NCBI RefSeq assembly: GCF_004153165.1
Contig: NZ_SEMD01000008.1
Span: 17,070-81,069 of the forward strand
Length of the DNA stretch: 64,000 bases
Source: Sporolactobacillus sp. THM7-4
Lineage (GTDB): Bacteria; Bacillota; Bacilli; Bacillales; Sporolactobacillaceae
Reading direction: 5' to 3'
The notes beneath the pieces were generated by a model. It saw only the letters and a list, made by a program, of their open reading frames with translations, did not search any database and was not told the DNA's origin. This document shows, in pieces, positions 29,292-38,897 of the stretch. Position 1 is the stretch's first letter, and every line of letters starts with the position of its first letter. The position numbers and the translations under genes are program-made.

Positions 29292-32120
29292 TCATTGCGA
29301 CAGAGAATAGACGACGGACGGATGATCTTTTAAAAAAGCTGACTCATGGCAGGTGAACAGGATCACCTGACGACGTCTGGACAATCGTTCAAGAAGAGAA
29401 TAAACGTTGTCTTCCCGGTAATGGTCAAAATTTACCAGGCCGTCATCAATGATCAGAGGCAGTGTTTCGCCGGCATCAAACAGTTCGGTCAGGGCAATAC
29501 GAAGCGAGAGATAGAGCTGTTCGGCTGTTCCCCGGCTCAGCTCGCTGGCAGGGAAAAGCTTTCCGTCCCTTCTCTCAGCGAGGAAACCGTCCTTTTCATT
29601 GAGATACAAAGAGACATAAATGCCATCGGTCATTTCATTAAAACAACGTTGCGCTTTTTCCAGCACTTTAGGCAATTTCTTCTCCCTGTACTGATCTTTT
29701 ACCTTTTTAATCGCCCATTGAGCCGACTGATAAACGGCCCACTCCCTGGCCTTCTGATGCAGTTCTGCAAGCAAAGTCTGATAACGGTCAAGTGTGTCGC
29801 GATAAGAATGGTTTTCCTCCAGGCTGCGGCACTCGGCCTGATCCTTAATCAGTCGGTCCCTGATCGCCTTGCTCTCTTCTTCAAGTAACGACAGTTTTTC
29901 TTCAAGTTCCGTTTCCGTGACCGTCTCCCATCTTTGCCCGTCAAAATCATTCAGAAAACGCCGCAGGGTGTCTTCCCGACCAGTGATCTCGCGCATCTGT
30001 AAAAGCCGGTCGTCTCTTTTTTCTTTTAAGTGAAGGCTGTGCTCGTAGCGGTCTGCAGCTTCATAAAACTGTTTTTCATTTTGTACCCCGGCAGAATTTA
30101 ATAAATGGTCACGTTCTTCTCTGAAACGGTCCAGCTTTTTCCTGAGTGCCTGGTTCTGTTTATCATAAATATCTCTCTGTTTTTTTAAATCATTGATTTT
30201 CTGCTGCTTTTCTTTTTCAAGTAAAAACCGTTGCTCAAGGGAATCAATGCCTGCTTCAGGCGAATCAAGTTTCGCTGCAAGCCGCTTTCTTTCCTGTTCA
30301 AACCGTTCATGCTGCTCCGATAAACCCTTCATTCGACTTCTTAAGTCATCGATCTGCCGAAGCAATTGCCGGGCATCCCCTGCAATTCGGACGATTTCGT
30401 CTGCCCACTCCAGCCTCTCGATCGGATAACCTTTCGCTTTCAGCCATTCCCGGAACTGACGCTCTTCGTCCGCCATCTCTCCTTCAAGTCGCCGGACATC
30501 CGCCATCCGGCGGGCAGCTGTTTTATTGGCCTCTGCAAGCTGTTTTTGAGCCAAACTCCATTCAGCCTCGCGCTGTGTCGCATCCCATTTATCCTTATCA
30601 TTCGAGTTTGGCCGGCCTCCATCCGGAAAACGAACGTCGCGTGCGATAAAAAGCAGGCTGATTGCAAGACCGCAAAGGGCTGCAAATACACCTGCTCCGG
30701 GCGCGATCAGATAGCCTGCTGCAGCGGTGGAACCGATGATCACAAGGAGGGCGGGGACAATGATTGAAAGAGGACTAAGAAACTTTACCGGCGCCTGTCT
30801 CCCCTTCGTCCCGGGAGCAGAACGTTCCCGTGTACTTGTATCACCTGCCTGCCGCTCGCTTTTCAGGACTTCCAGTCGATCGCTCAGCTGCCTTGCGGCT
30901 TCCTCCTGATCCCCGAGAATCCGCTCAGCGTCTTTTAACCGTGCGGAAGCCGCTCTCCATCGCTCGAGCTCTTCCTTCAGCTGTTTCCTGAAATCAAGCT
31001 CTGCCGAGGCATTTTTTATTTTATCAGCTGTCCAGCCGGGTCCGAGTTCTTCGAGTGCTTTGCTGTAATCACGCTCACGATTGTGCAGTTCACCCTTTAT
31101 TCGCTGTATTTCCTGAAGATTCCGTTCATCCCTTACAGCCGAGCGGAACAGCGAGTCGAGATGTCCTCCTTCCTCCAGCCATATCGTTTCTACATTTATC
31201 TCCTTGATGGAGGCATCAAGCTGACGAATACGCTCCGTCAGTTCAGCCGTCTCACCTTCCAGCGAAACCATCCGGGCGCTTAACTGATCGAATCTTGATT
31301 TCCCGTTTTCCGGAAAATAGGGAACCGGTCCTGTTTTTCGCAGTTCATTCTCCAAAGCCCTGTAACTCGACATGACCGGCTTCAGTGATAAATAGGCTGC
31401 CCTGTCTTTATACTTCTGCTCAACGTTTTTCTTTTCCTGATCGATAATGGCGATCCGTTTGCGTCCCTGCCTGATTTTTTCCTGAAGCGACAGATAAGTA
31501 TCCAGTTTTTGTTCCCATTTACGCCGTTCAGCGTGCAGTTTATCCAGTTGATTAAGCAACCGGTTGATTTCAGGCTTCTTCCCGCCTTTTTTAAAAAGGG
31601 CAGCGGATTTTTTCTCAAGCGCCTGTTCCAGCCGGGCCAGTTCCCGGCTGCCAATCATTCCGGCTCCAAGCAGGAAATCATTCAAATCAGACGGCTCCAT
31701 CTTTTCAATTCCCCGCAGCCCGTCAAGGTCAAAGCAGAACACGTTCTGGTAAAGAAGCCGGTCCACACCCCGTAACATCGTGTGAATATCACCTGCCTCA
31801 CTGCTGCCTGCTAACAGGCGGGGAGTATCCTTTTCCTTATACATTCTCTCCAGCTTATAGAGTTTCCCGTCGTCTCCGACAAAAGACAGCGCCCCGCCGA
31901 TCTGATGCTCATCATTAAGCCTGGTCCACTTTGCCAGTTCATTTTTTTGAGGAAATCCGAACAATGTGTTCAGCATGAACTGGGTTAACGTTGATTTTCC
32001 TGTTTCATTTTCACCATAAATAATCACAAATGGCGAGTTCGGCAAAGAAATCTTCTCGTTTTGAAAACGGCCAAACTGATGAATATCCAATGTATTTATT
32101 TTCATCGTAAAAGCGTACAC
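29292..32120 (-). CDS. yhaN: YhaN-like SMC/SbcC-type ATPase
   Basis: 942-residue AAA-type ATPase of the SbcC/RecN class. Walker A (YGENETGKST) is near the N-terminus, long coiled coils occupy about 180-400 and 500-780, and the C-terminal signature ELSRGTAEQLYLSLRIAL and Walker B LPLIIDDGLVNFD close the ABC head. A hydrophobic hairpin near residues 445-490 (LSIIVPALLVIIGSTAAAGYL) interrupts the coil, as in YhaN. The GTG at 32120 follows AAGGCAGGT; an ATG at 32105 also fits. It partners with the nuclease YhaO immediately upstream, probably in DNA end processing. Confidence 0.88.
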   Translation of the reverse strand: MYAFTMKINTLDIHQFGRFQNEKISLPNSPFVIIYGENETGKSTLTQFMLNTLFGFPQKNELAKWTRLNDEHQIGGALSFVGDDGKLYKLERMYKEKDTPRLLAGSSEAGDIHTMLRGVDRLLYQNVFCFDLDGLRGIEKMEPSDLNDFLLGAGMIGSRELARLEQALEKKSAALFKKGGKKPEINRLLNQLDKLHAERRKWEQKLDTYLSLQEKIRQGRKRIAIIDQEKKNVEQKYKDRAAYLSLKPVMSSYRALENELRKTGPVPYFPENGKSRFDQLSARMVSLEGETAELTERIRQLDASIKEINVETIWLEEGGHLDSLFRSAVRDERNLQEIQRIKGELHNRERDYSKALEELGPGWTADKIKNASAELDFRKQLKEELERWRAASARLKDAERILGDQEEAARQLSDRLEVLKSERQAGDTSTRERSAPGTKGRQAPVKFLSPLSIIVPALLVIIGSTAAAGYLIAPGAGVFAALCGLAISLLFIARDVRFPDGGRPNSNDKDKWDATQREAEWSLAQKQLAEANKTAARRMADVRRLEGEMADEERQFREWLKAKGYPIERLEWADEIVRIAGDARQLLRQIDDLRSRMKGLSEQHERFEQERKRLAAKLDSPEAGIDSLEQRFLLEKEKQQKINDLKKQRDIYDKQNQALRKKLDRFREERDHLLNSAGVQNEKQFYEAADRYEHSLHLKEKRDDRLLQMREITGREDTLRRFLNDFDGQRWETVTETELEEKLSLLEEESKAIRDRLIKDQAECRSLEENHSYRDTLDRYQTLLAELHQKAREWAVYQSAQWAIKKVKDQYREKKLPKVLEKAQRCFNEMTDGIYVSLYLNEKDGFLAERRDGKLFPASELSRGTAEQLYLSLRIALTELFDAGETLPLIIDDGLVNFDHYREDNVYSLLERLSRRRQVILFTCHESAFLKDHPSVVYSLSQ

Positions 32121-32152
32121 ACCTGCCTTCTTATCGATCGTTCAGTCCTGTT

Positions 32153-33385
32153 TCAGTCCCTGGCGGATTTCGCCGGTAGCAGTGCATCAACAAGAATCTG
32201 CTCGGCATCCTGCCTGATTTTTACCTCTTCATTTTCGTCCGGCGTTTTAAGAAAACGTTTCCCCATGTAATGCTGATAGAGCGGGGACAGGGCATCGTTT
32301 AATCCCTCATCAGATTCCATCAGTCTGAGCAAATCACCGATAAAGTGAGAGCTTTCCATCAACCGTTCGCGATCCCATTTCGGCTTGAGCGTAAAGTCCG
32401 CGGAAACCGGCCAGACAAAGTCCGCTCTTTCTTCTTCTCCATCCTTAAGAACGTCGAGCAGTTCCTCCAGCATGTCGTTAAAATCGCTCCACTTTTGATC
32501 GGTCTCCGAAACAGAAAGATCAAGGGAGAGAAAAACACCGTGTTCATCAGACCGTGCGTTTTCCCTTGCTTCCTCAAGCACTTCGCTGAGCTGTTCAGCG
32601 CTTACTTTCCCCGTCAGATCGATTTTTTTCTTCTTCCATAAAATATCTGCGGTCGAAAGGAACGTAACGCGCGCGCCCCCTTTATCGAGTTCAACTAAAG
32701 ACGCTCCTTTTTCTCCTGTTTCTTTGATTGAGAGGCCTTGCGTATCTCCGGAATACCAGATCGGGTTCGGGGGAGACAGCTGTTCTCTTTTATGAATATG
32801 ACCAAGCGCCCAATAATCAAAGTTTTTGCTGATCAAGTCATGGATCGAAAAAGGTGCGTAACGATCATCCTGATTGCCTGCGCTTAAGGCCCCATGCAGG
32901 ATACCGATGTGATAATCCGCTCCGGGGGCCGGCTCATAATCGGCAGCCATGTTCTTTTCGATCCTCCTCTGAGCGTAGCTGAATCCATATAAATGAACGA
33001 CCTGACCGTCAGCTTTTATGTATGGAATCATTGCCGGCTCCGTCGGAAAGACATGCACATTTCCCGGCAGCTCCATCCTGTTCCACGGATCATCCAGATG
33101 ATCGTGATTGCCGAAGACTGAAAAAACCGGAACTCCGGCGGTCTCAAGCCGTTTCATTGCCAGTACGAACCGCTTCTGAGCGAGAAGGCTTCGGTGACTG
33201 TCGTCGAATATATCACCCGCGAGAATCAAAAAGTCGGCATGCTCTGCCAGTGTCCGTTCGACAAGACGGTCGAGTGCTTTAAATGTACTTTGTTTCACTC
33301 GTTCATGCAAAACCTGCGGAAGCTCCGAAAGACCTTCGAACGGCCTGTCTAAATGCAGATCGGCCGCATGAATGAACCGAATCAT
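32153..33385 (-). CDS. yhaO: YhaO-like DNA repair metallophosphoesterase (SbcD/Mre11 type)
   Basis: 410 residues. The calcineurin-like nuclease motifs are in order: ADLHLD, LAGDIFDD, FGNHDH, ILHGAL and LGHIHK, covering residues ~1-250, with a C-terminal capping domain. It is expected to be a manganese-dependent nuclease acting with the YhaN ATPase downstream. The gap to yhaN is 32 bases, so the two form an operon. The start is placed by an AGAGGGG RBS. Confidence 0.9.
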   Translation of the reverse strand: MIRFIHAADLHLDRPFEGLSELPQVLHERVKQSTFKALDRLVERTLAEHADFLILAGDIFDDSHRSLLAQKRFVLAMKRLETAGVPVFSVFGNHDHLDDPWNRMELPGNVHVFPTEPAMIPYIKADGQVVHLYGFSYAQRRIEKNMAADYEPAPGADYHIGILHGALSAGNQDDRYAPFSIHDLISKNFDYWALGHIHKREQLSPPNPIWYSGDTQGLSIKETGEKGASLVELDKGGARVTFLSTADILWKKKKIDLTGKVSAEQLSEVLEEARENARSDEHGVFLSLDLSVSETDQKWSDFNDMLEELLDVLKDGEEERADFVWPVSADFTLKPKWDRERLMESSHFIGDLLRLMESDEGLNDALSPLYQHYMGKRFLKTPDENEEVKIRQDAEQILVDALLPAKSARD

Positions 33386-33568
33386 GGTTCTTATTCCCCT
33401 CTCTTAAATTATCTTGTGTTTATTTTAACATAACTCCGCATCGATCACACGTTCCCATGCAGAAAAAATGAAAACAAAAAAAATACCCTTTTCAGGGCTA
33501 TTCATGACGCTCTTTGTCGTTTTTTAAGTGAGCTGGATCTGCAGACCTACCGATTGACAGCCGGCAGT

Positions 33569-34408
33569 TTAAAAATGAACACGCAGCTGTTTGCGGAACA
33601 CTTCTCTGACCACATAGGCTACGCCGTCCATATTATTTGTACGGGTCACCCAGTCGGCTTTTGCTTTAACCTCTTCAGGCGCATTTCTCATCGCAACGCC
33701 GAGCCCTGCTTTTTCTATCATTTCTGCATCTTCCGGACCATCTCCGACGGCTACAATTTCATTAAGAGGAATTCCGAACTGTCCGGCAAAGAAAAGCAGG
33801 CCGTTAAACTTCGATGTTCCCTGACGAATCAGTGTTATATCATGTTCAGATGTCCGTCTGACTGCGAGTGAAGGAAAATAGTCGGCCATTGCCTTTTCGA
33901 TGTCATCCATAATTTTTTTGTCTTTCAATTTTACCTTTACGTCCGTCGCACTCTCATAATTTTCCAGCAAGTATTGGCTGAGTGTGTCCACGTAAGTCAC
34001 AGGATAAAATAGCGGTTCATTCATGCCGATTGTCATCTTGGCGATCAAATTCTTTTGTCTCGGTCTGTTACTGATCGACAGGCGTTCATGCGAAATCTGA
34101 ATCTGGCACGGATAGGTTTCCAGAAACTCAACCAGCTGCATCAGTACGCTATGTTCAATTTTGCTCGTATAAATCGGATCATCCATTGATGATGAAACAA
34201 ACGCCCCATTATGTGTAATGATCGGATGGGACAGTCTGAGCGAACGGGCGACTTTAGCCGCCGAATGAAAATGACGTTCAGACACAAGTGTCACAATAAC
34301 TCCCTTTTTCCGGACAAATTGAATGGCTTCCTTCGTTCTCCGGTCAAGTTTATTGTTACTGCTCAAAAGGGTTCCATCGATGTCCAATGCAAGTAAGCGA
34401 TATACCAA
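33569..34408 (-). CDS. HAD-superfamily (Cof-type, IIB) phosphatase
   Basis: 279-residue sugar-phosphatase-like protein. HAD motif I LLALDIDGTLLSSNN carries the nucleophile and acid Asp. Motif II is VTLVSERH, motif III has the Lys in GTSKFNGLLFF, and motif IV is VAVGDGPEDAEMIEKAG. A type IIB cap lies between. The frame runs open to 34501, but GGGGGAGG stands just before a TTG at 34408 and the fold starts there. YhaX of B. subtilis is a similar neighbour; orthology is not certain. The physiological substrate is unknown. Confidence 0.83.
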   Translation of the reverse strand: MVYRLLALDIDGTLLSSNNKLDRRTKEAIQFVRKKGVIVTLVSERHFHSAAKVARSLRLSHPIITHNGAFVSSSMDDPIYTSKIEHSVLMQLVEFLETYPCQIQISHERLSISNRPRQKNLIAKMTIGMNEPLFYPVTYVDTLSQYLLENYESATDVKVKLKDKKIMDDIEKAMADYFPSLAVRRTSEHDITLIRQGTSKFNGLLFFAGQFGIPLNEIVAVGDGPEDAEMIEKAGLGVAMRNAPEEVKAKADWVTRTNNMDGVAYVVREVFRKQLRVHF

Positions 34409-34554
34409 GGTCCTCCCCCTTTTTGGAATCCAATTCAATTCCTCATTCCTGTTTTTAAAAGTATGAAGTCTCTTCGAAAAATAGAACAGGACAGGAGACA
34501 ATCAGCCTGGGTCGTCTTCCGCCCCGTATCAATCGCTTATTTGACCTCAATCAC

Positions 34555-35697
34555 TTAAAAGAGAAAAAACAACCCTTGCACAAACCCGATCAGGCCTCCC
34601 AGGAAGTAACCCAGATCGGTAATCATCCGAAGCTCTTTTTTGGAAATAGAAAAAATGAGATATTCCAGTTCAGACAATGAGAAAGTACTGACCTGATCCG
34701 TCACCATTTTCTTAAGGTCAAGCATGTCTAATATCTGTCCTGCATGTTCGCTCGCCAGACGGATTCCCGCTGAAACGGCTTGAGGAATCACACAATCGGC
34801 AACATAGCCAAGTACATCAGGCGGCAGTTGTTTGAATGAGGTGCTGATTGTTTTTTCAGAAATCAAATGGTCAATGATCCATTGTGTCATTTGTGACACA
34901 TCTTTTTTCTGATCTAATCCAAATCTTTTGATGATTTCTTCCAGCGGTTTATCCTTCATCTCACCCCACTTCATTTCCAGCCATTCGGTTACCGCTCGTT
35001 TAAACGCAGGTGTTTGAACCGATCTCACCATTTCAGGATAGATCTGTTTGAAAATGTGCTGCCTGCCGATCAGTTTCAGAACAAGTTCTCCCCACATTCC
35101 GCGGTCCTGAATGAATTGCTCGATGCCTTGTTTAACCCGTGCAATACCAGAAGGGCTTTCTAAATAACCTGCCGCTTCCTTAATGAGGAACCCCGCTGCA
35201 TCCCCCAGACGTTTCTCCACGCTTTCCAATACCTCAGGAGGAAAAATCCGCTCTAAAGATGCACTTTTATTGTTATCCAAAAAGTGATCGATAACGCCGC
35301 GAATCCCGATCCCGGCTGCTTTTTTCAGATGGCCTGTCCATTCGCCGCAGCTATTTAAGTGATCAGGCACATCCGTCACGGTTATTTCGCTGTTTACATA
35401 ATGACGAAACGATTGCTGAAGCCGGTCAGAGATTTGCCTCGACAGTTCAGGATCATTGATTTTATTTTGAAGCCTGTCCGCCGTAATCAAATGGGTCATA
35501 ACCAGTTCGCCTAGTTTTTCAGCTATTTCCTCGCGTCTCTTCGGAATCAGACCCGGCGTAAAGGGAAGACGCCACTTGCCGATATAAACCGGTTTAAATG
35601 GATGAAAAAGCATTTTAACCGCGAGCATATTAGTCAGGCCGCCTATAACAGCACCGACTATTATAGAAACAAGCAGATGTGTCACTGAAACGTTCAT
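34555..35697 (-). CDS. yheB: DUF445/UPF0754 membrane protein YheB
   Basis: 380 residues. An N-terminal transmembrane segment (VSIIVGAVIGGLTNMLAVKMLFHPFKP) with the family motif KMLFHP leads into a long soluble helical middle, and a C-terminal hydrophobic helix (YFLGGLIGFVQGLFFLF) ends the protein. It is localised to the sporulation septum or membrane in Bacillus relatives; the biochemical role is unknown. It lies near the SASP gene, as in B. subtilis where yheB is close to sspB. Confidence 0.88.
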   Translation of the reverse strand: MNVSVTHLLVSIIVGAVIGGLTNMLAVKMLFHPFKPVYIGKWRLPFTPGLIPKRREEIAEKLGELVMTHLITADRLQNKINDPELSRQISDRLQQSFRHYVNSEITVTDVPDHLNSCGEWTGHLKKAAGIGIRGVIDHFLDNNKSASLERIFPPEVLESVEKRLGDAAGFLIKEAAGYLESPSGIARVKQGIEQFIQDRGMWGELVLKLIGRQHIFKQIYPEMVRSVQTPAFKRAVTEWLEMKWGEMKDKPLEEIIKRFGLDQKKDVSQMTQWIIDHLISEKTISTSFKQLPPDVLGYVADCVIPQAVSAGIRLASEHAGQILDMLDLKKMVTDQVSTFSLSELEYLIFSISKKELRMITDLGYFLGGLIGFVQGLFFLF

Positions 35698-35854
35698 CCT
35701 TTTCTTTAGAAGTATAGTTTCATTTTACCAGAGCCCGATGAACGATGCTGAGATCAAAAGCATAAATGGGGCACAGGTGCCGTCGTGTAAAAAAAAACCT
35801 GGCAAAGCTACATCACTGGACGAAGACTGAGCATTCGTTTTTACTTTTTTTTTG

Positions 35855-35884
35855 TACAAAAAAGAGCGGCTGACGCCGCTCTTT
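35855..35884 (-). terminator. SASP gene terminator
   Basis: Minus-strand AAAGAGCGGC GTCA GCCGCTCTTT followed by TTTGT, 30 bases after the SASP stop. Confidence 0.85.
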
Positions 35885-35912
35885 GATATCATTTTTCATT
35901 TGATTGACTTAA

Positions 35913-36107
35913 TTATTTTTGATTTCCACCAAATTGAGACTGTGCCTGAGCGACCAGTCGTTTTGTAATTTCACCGCCAACCGAACCGTTCGCTCTGGAA
36001 GTCGTATTAGCTCCAAGGTTGACCCCAAATTCACGCGCAATTTCAGTTTTCATCTGATCAAGCGCTTGTTCTACACCTGGCACTAATAATTTATTTGTAT
36101 TTGCCAT
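35913..36107 (-). CDS. sspB: alpha/beta-type small acid-soluble spore protein
   Basis: 64-residue DNA-binding protein that coats spore DNA and supplies amino acids on germination. It has the germination-protease site [11 protein letters not shown] (cut after Glu) and the second conserved block [16 protein letters not shown]. The frame is open upstream to 36194, but GGGAGGTG precedes the ATG at 36107 and [11 protein letters not shown] is a typical SASP start. Exact paralogue (sspA/B/C/D) cannot be assigned. Direct evidence for a spore former. Confidence 0.95.
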   Translation of the reverse strand: MANTNKLLVPGVEQALDQMKTEIAREFGVNLGANTTSRANGSVGGEITKRLVAQAQSQFGGNQK

Positions 36108-36217
36108 GTGTTTCACCTCCCTTGTAAGCTTATTGTGCGCTCTTATCTCCTCCATATCCCTGACAGAGTGTGGTAATTTTTTACGGGCACACAATTTTAA
36201 AACAGCTTCTTCAATCG

Positions 36218-36766
36218 TTACTTTGCCAGTCTCAGTTCACCGGTTTTCGGATCAATAACGAGGCCATAGACCGGTGTTTCTTCAGGAAGAAGTGGATGAT
36301 TTTTAACGATCGACACACTCTTCTGAACCTGATCATCGACCGATTGAAATCCGCCCAGCCATTCATAAGGATCAACGCCCTGCTCCCTGACAGCTGAAAA
36401 AGCATCGTCATCAATTCCGCGATTCTTAATGTCCTGTATCATTTTTGCCGATTCCAGCCCGTGCATTCCGCAATTGGTATGGCCGATCACGTAGACAGCC
36501 TCTGAACCCAGTTCATATAGTGAGACCAGTATGCTTTTCATCGTGCTGCTGTACGGACTTTCAATCATTCCACCGGCACATTTCAGCATAATAGCATCGC
36601 CATTTTTAATGTTTAAAGCTTTTGGAAGGAGTTCAATCAACCGGCAGTCCATACATGTCACGATCGTCATTTTTTTGACCGGACGGCCGCCTGCTTCATA
36701 CGGTACATAGGCCTTATTTTTTACAAATTGTTGATTAAAAGCAAGAATTTCATCTAATTGTGACAT
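36218..36766 (-). CDS. beta-class carbonic anhydrase
   Basis: 182-residue zinc enzyme interconverting CO2 and bicarbonate. Zinc ligands are Cys38 (with the Asp40-Arg42 dyad in TCMDCR), His96 and Cys99 (HTNCGM). Length and motifs match the YtiB/YvdA-like Firmicute group. Bicarbonate supply would help carboxylations during fermentative growth. It is a single gene; a perfect 14-bp palindrome (CGCCTGATCAGGCG) lies about 140 bp upstream. Confidence 0.92.
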   Translation of the reverse strand: MSQLDEILAFNQQFVKNKAYVPYEAGGRPVKKMTIVTCMDCRLIELLPKALNIKNGDAIMLKCAGGMIESPYSSTMKSILVSLYELGSEAVYVIGHTNCGMHGLESAKMIQDIKNRGIDDDAFSAVREQGVDPYEWLGGFQSVDDQVQKSVSIVKNHPLLPEETPVYGLVIDPKTGELRLAK

Positions 36767-36903
36767 TTATCATTTCCCCCTGAGATAAAATATGTACACA
36801 ATCTATGATAAAATTTTTCTCCTTTTAAATCCAGCCATAGTGTAATGATACATAAACGGGTGATAATTGAACTGAAATTCAAAATATTATGTCGGTGGTT
36901 TTA

Positions 36904-36917
36904 CGCCTGATCAGGCG
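36904..36917. promoter_or_regulatory. 14-bp perfect palindrome
   Basis: CGCCTGATCAGGCG between the cold-shock gene terminator and the carbonic anhydrase gene; possible operator, function unknown. A near copy (CGCCTGATCAGG) lies by the MFS/LysR promoters. Confidence 0.3.
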
Positions 36918-36920
36918 CAC

Positions 36921-36962
36921 TAAAAAAGCCGCTCCCCACTAAAGTGAGGAACAGCTTTTTTA
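36921..36962 (-). terminator. cold-shock gene terminator
   Basis: AAAAAAGCTGTTCCTCACT / AGTGGGGAGCGGCTTTTTT stem-loop on the minus strand with flanking A and T runs. Confidence 0.85.
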
Positions 36963-36973
36963 AATCATACGAA

Positions 36974-37174
36974 TCAAAGCTTAACGACGTTAGCTGCCTG
37001 AGGTCCGCGGTTGCCTTCAACGACTTCAAATTCTACCGTTTGACCTTCGTCAAGCGATTTGAATCCATCACCCTGAATAGCGCTGAAGTGAACGAACACA
37101 TCATTTTCGCCTTCAACTTCAATAAAACCAAAACCCTTGTCTGCGTTAAACCATTTAACTGTACCTGTTTTCAA
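36974..37174 (-). CDS. cold-shock protein (CspA/CspB family)
   Basis: 66-residue single cold-shock domain. RNP1 KGFGFIEV and RNP2 VFVHFSAI are present; it binds single-stranded RNA and DNA as an RNA chaperone. AGGAGG precedes the ATG. A long AT-rich leader upstream is typical of cold-inducible csp genes. A strong terminator follows. Which B. subtilis paralogue (CspB, CspC or CspD) it matches cannot be decided. Confidence 0.95.
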   Translation of the reverse strand: MKTGTVKWFNADKGFGFIEVEGENDVFVHFSAIQGDGFKSLDEGQTVEFEVVEGNRGPQAANVVKL

Positions 37175-37476
37175 AAAGAAAACCTCCTGAAATTTTACTA
37201 TATGCGCATGTTTTATTCGTGTAGCGATGAGGACCTGCTTATTTTTCCCTTTTAATAAACAATGCTATACCGCTCATTTCAATAAAAAATTCACATATTA
37301 TAAAAAGAATCAATTTAATTGCATATTGATAATCCTTTTATAACATGTGAATTACATATGCCGCTTATACACTTTTACAAGTGAGCTTATAATCACTTAC
37401 CACTCACAACAGTTTTTATTATAAATCTTTATTTCATTACTGTCAAATGAATTTTCAGCATGGTGTTCAGAATCCA
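37175..37476 (-). promoter_or_regulatory. AT-rich csp leader and promoter region
   Basis: About 300 bp of AT-rich DNA between the cold-shock gene and the DUF986 gene, with no gene of its own. The length of untranslated DNA before the csp start suggests a structured cold-shock 5' leader; promoter hexamers were not fixed. Confidence 0.4.
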
Positions 37477-37932
37477 TTAATGCTCCAGAAAAACATTGAG
37501 AATTTTTTCAAGATCCTCAATCTTTCTGGCATAGAGAAGCATCCTGCGCCGATCCGTATCAATAACCAGAACCCCATCTTCCGAAAGCCTCATGTTCTTT
37601 ACGCGATCATAGTCGGTGTAAAAAAAGCCGTAATAAAATCCGCTCTGTTTAAAATACGCTTTCGGCGATCGAATAAAAACATAATACAGGAAAATAATCG
37701 TCAGAAAAAAGAGCAGAATACTGGTGAGTCCGTCTCCACCCCGTACTTTATTCGAGATGAACAATATAATAATCAGGCCGGCAAAGATAATCTCATCTGT
37801 ATAATTGTGTTTTCTCAGTTTTATCGAAAGGATATTTTTCCCCTTCCGAAAAGGAATGATGAATCGGTCGTAAAGCGCATAACCGAGCATACCCGTCATT
37901 AATATGATTAATACAACAGCTGTGAAAGACAT
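37477..37932 (-). CDS. DUF986 (UPF0266, YobD-like) membrane protein
   Basis: 151 residues with three transmembrane helices in the first 90 (VLIILMTGMLGYAL, EIIFAGLIIILFI, ILLFFLTIIFLYYVF). A C-terminal soluble part (YDRVKNMRLSEDGVLVIDT) follows. Members such as E. coli YobD lie directly downstream of manXYZ, and here it follows the IID gene, so it is likely an accessory of the mannose PTS. Its function is unknown. Confidence 0.8.
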   Translation of the reverse strand: MSFTAVVLIILMTGMLGYALYDRFIIPFRKGKNILSIKLRKHNYTDEIIFAGLIIILFISNKVRGGDGLTSILLFFLTIIFLYYVFIRSPKAYFKQSGFYYGFFYTDYDRVKNMRLSEDGVLVIDTDRRRMLLYARKIEDLEKILNVFLEH

Positions 37933-38018
37933 GATTTTTCCCCCTCATCCGGTTAATTAAGAAAACAGGGAACCGGCCATGTTCAGTCGATCCCCTTTAC
38001 TGAAGATGATGCATTGCA

Positions 38019-38882
38019 TTATTTAAAGAAGTGTGCCCAATAGCCAAGGATACCGACAACAAAGAAACCAAGAATGATCCACAATGGATTGATTTTCTTT
38101 CTGAGCAGCCACATGCATATAAATGTCAGCAGCAGGGGTACAAGACCCGGCATCAATTGATCCAATACATTCTGAACTGTAGTAATAGTGTACTTTCCGG
38201 TTTCCGGATTCTTCACTCTCGAGAGAACCACCGGAATATCCACTTTGGTCCACTTGTTGACCAGTGATCCCATGACAAACAGTCCAAGAATTGAAGCACC
38301 TTCAGTCAATTTCTGAAGAAGGCCGCCGCCCATATCCGAAACGACATCGACCCCTTTTTTATACCCGTAGAAAACGCCCCACCATCTGAATCCGAGACGC
38401 AGTGCATTCCAGAGAACAAAGAAGAGAAGCGGCCCCAATATATTGCCTGACATGGCAATGCCCGCACCAAGAGCAGCGAAAACAGGACGGGCGGTTCCCC
38501 ACCAGATTGGGTCTCCGACACCGGCGAGCGGTCCCATTAAACCAACCTTAATACCGTTAATGGCCGCATCGTCAACCGGAGCGCCGTTAGCCTTCTGTTC
38601 CTCAAGGGCCAGTGCTACGCCTGTAATCGGCGCCGCCATAGCAGGTGTCGTATTGAAAAATTCATTGTGCCGTTTCATCGCCTGCTTTCGTTCTTCACTG
38701 CCTTCGGGATAAAGTCTGCGGATAGCTGGTGTCATTGAAAAGGCAAATCCGAGTGCCTGCATTCTTTCAAAATTCCACGATCCCTGAAGAAAATTCGAAC
38801 GGACAAAAACCCAGAACAAATCTCTTTTTGTCAGTTTCTTTTGACCGGTTTTAACGCCGGCTGCAGCTGTTTCATTACTCAT
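38019..38882 (-). CDS. manZ: mannose-family PTS transporter, subunit IID
   Basis: 287-residue membrane subunit. It opens with the family's LTKRDLFWVFVRSNFLQGSWNFERMQ-type region, has the GVALALEEQKANGAP and GPLAGVGDPIWWGTARP signatures, and ends with several hydrophobic helices. It forms the sugar channel with IIC. It lies 15 bases after the IIC gene. Sugar could be mannose, glucose, fructose or an amino sugar; the LevR-type activator does not settle it. These subunits are also receptors for class IIa bacteriocins in relatives. Confidence 0.93.
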   Translation of the reverse strand: MSNETAAAGVKTGQKKLTKRDLFWVFVRSNFLQGSWNFERMQALGFAFSMTPAIRRLYPEGSEERKQAMKRHNEFFNTTPAMAAPITGVALALEEQKANGAPVDDAAINGIKVGLMGPLAGVGDPIWWGTARPVFAALGAGIAMSGNILGPLLFFVLWNALRLGFRWWGVFYGYKKGVDVVSDMGGGLLQKLTEGASILGLFVMGSLVNKWTKVDIPVVLSRVKNPETGKYTITTVQNVLDQLMPGLVPLLLTFICMWLLRKKINPLWIILGFFVVGILGYWAHFFK

Positions 38883-38897
38883 TTTATCATACCTCCT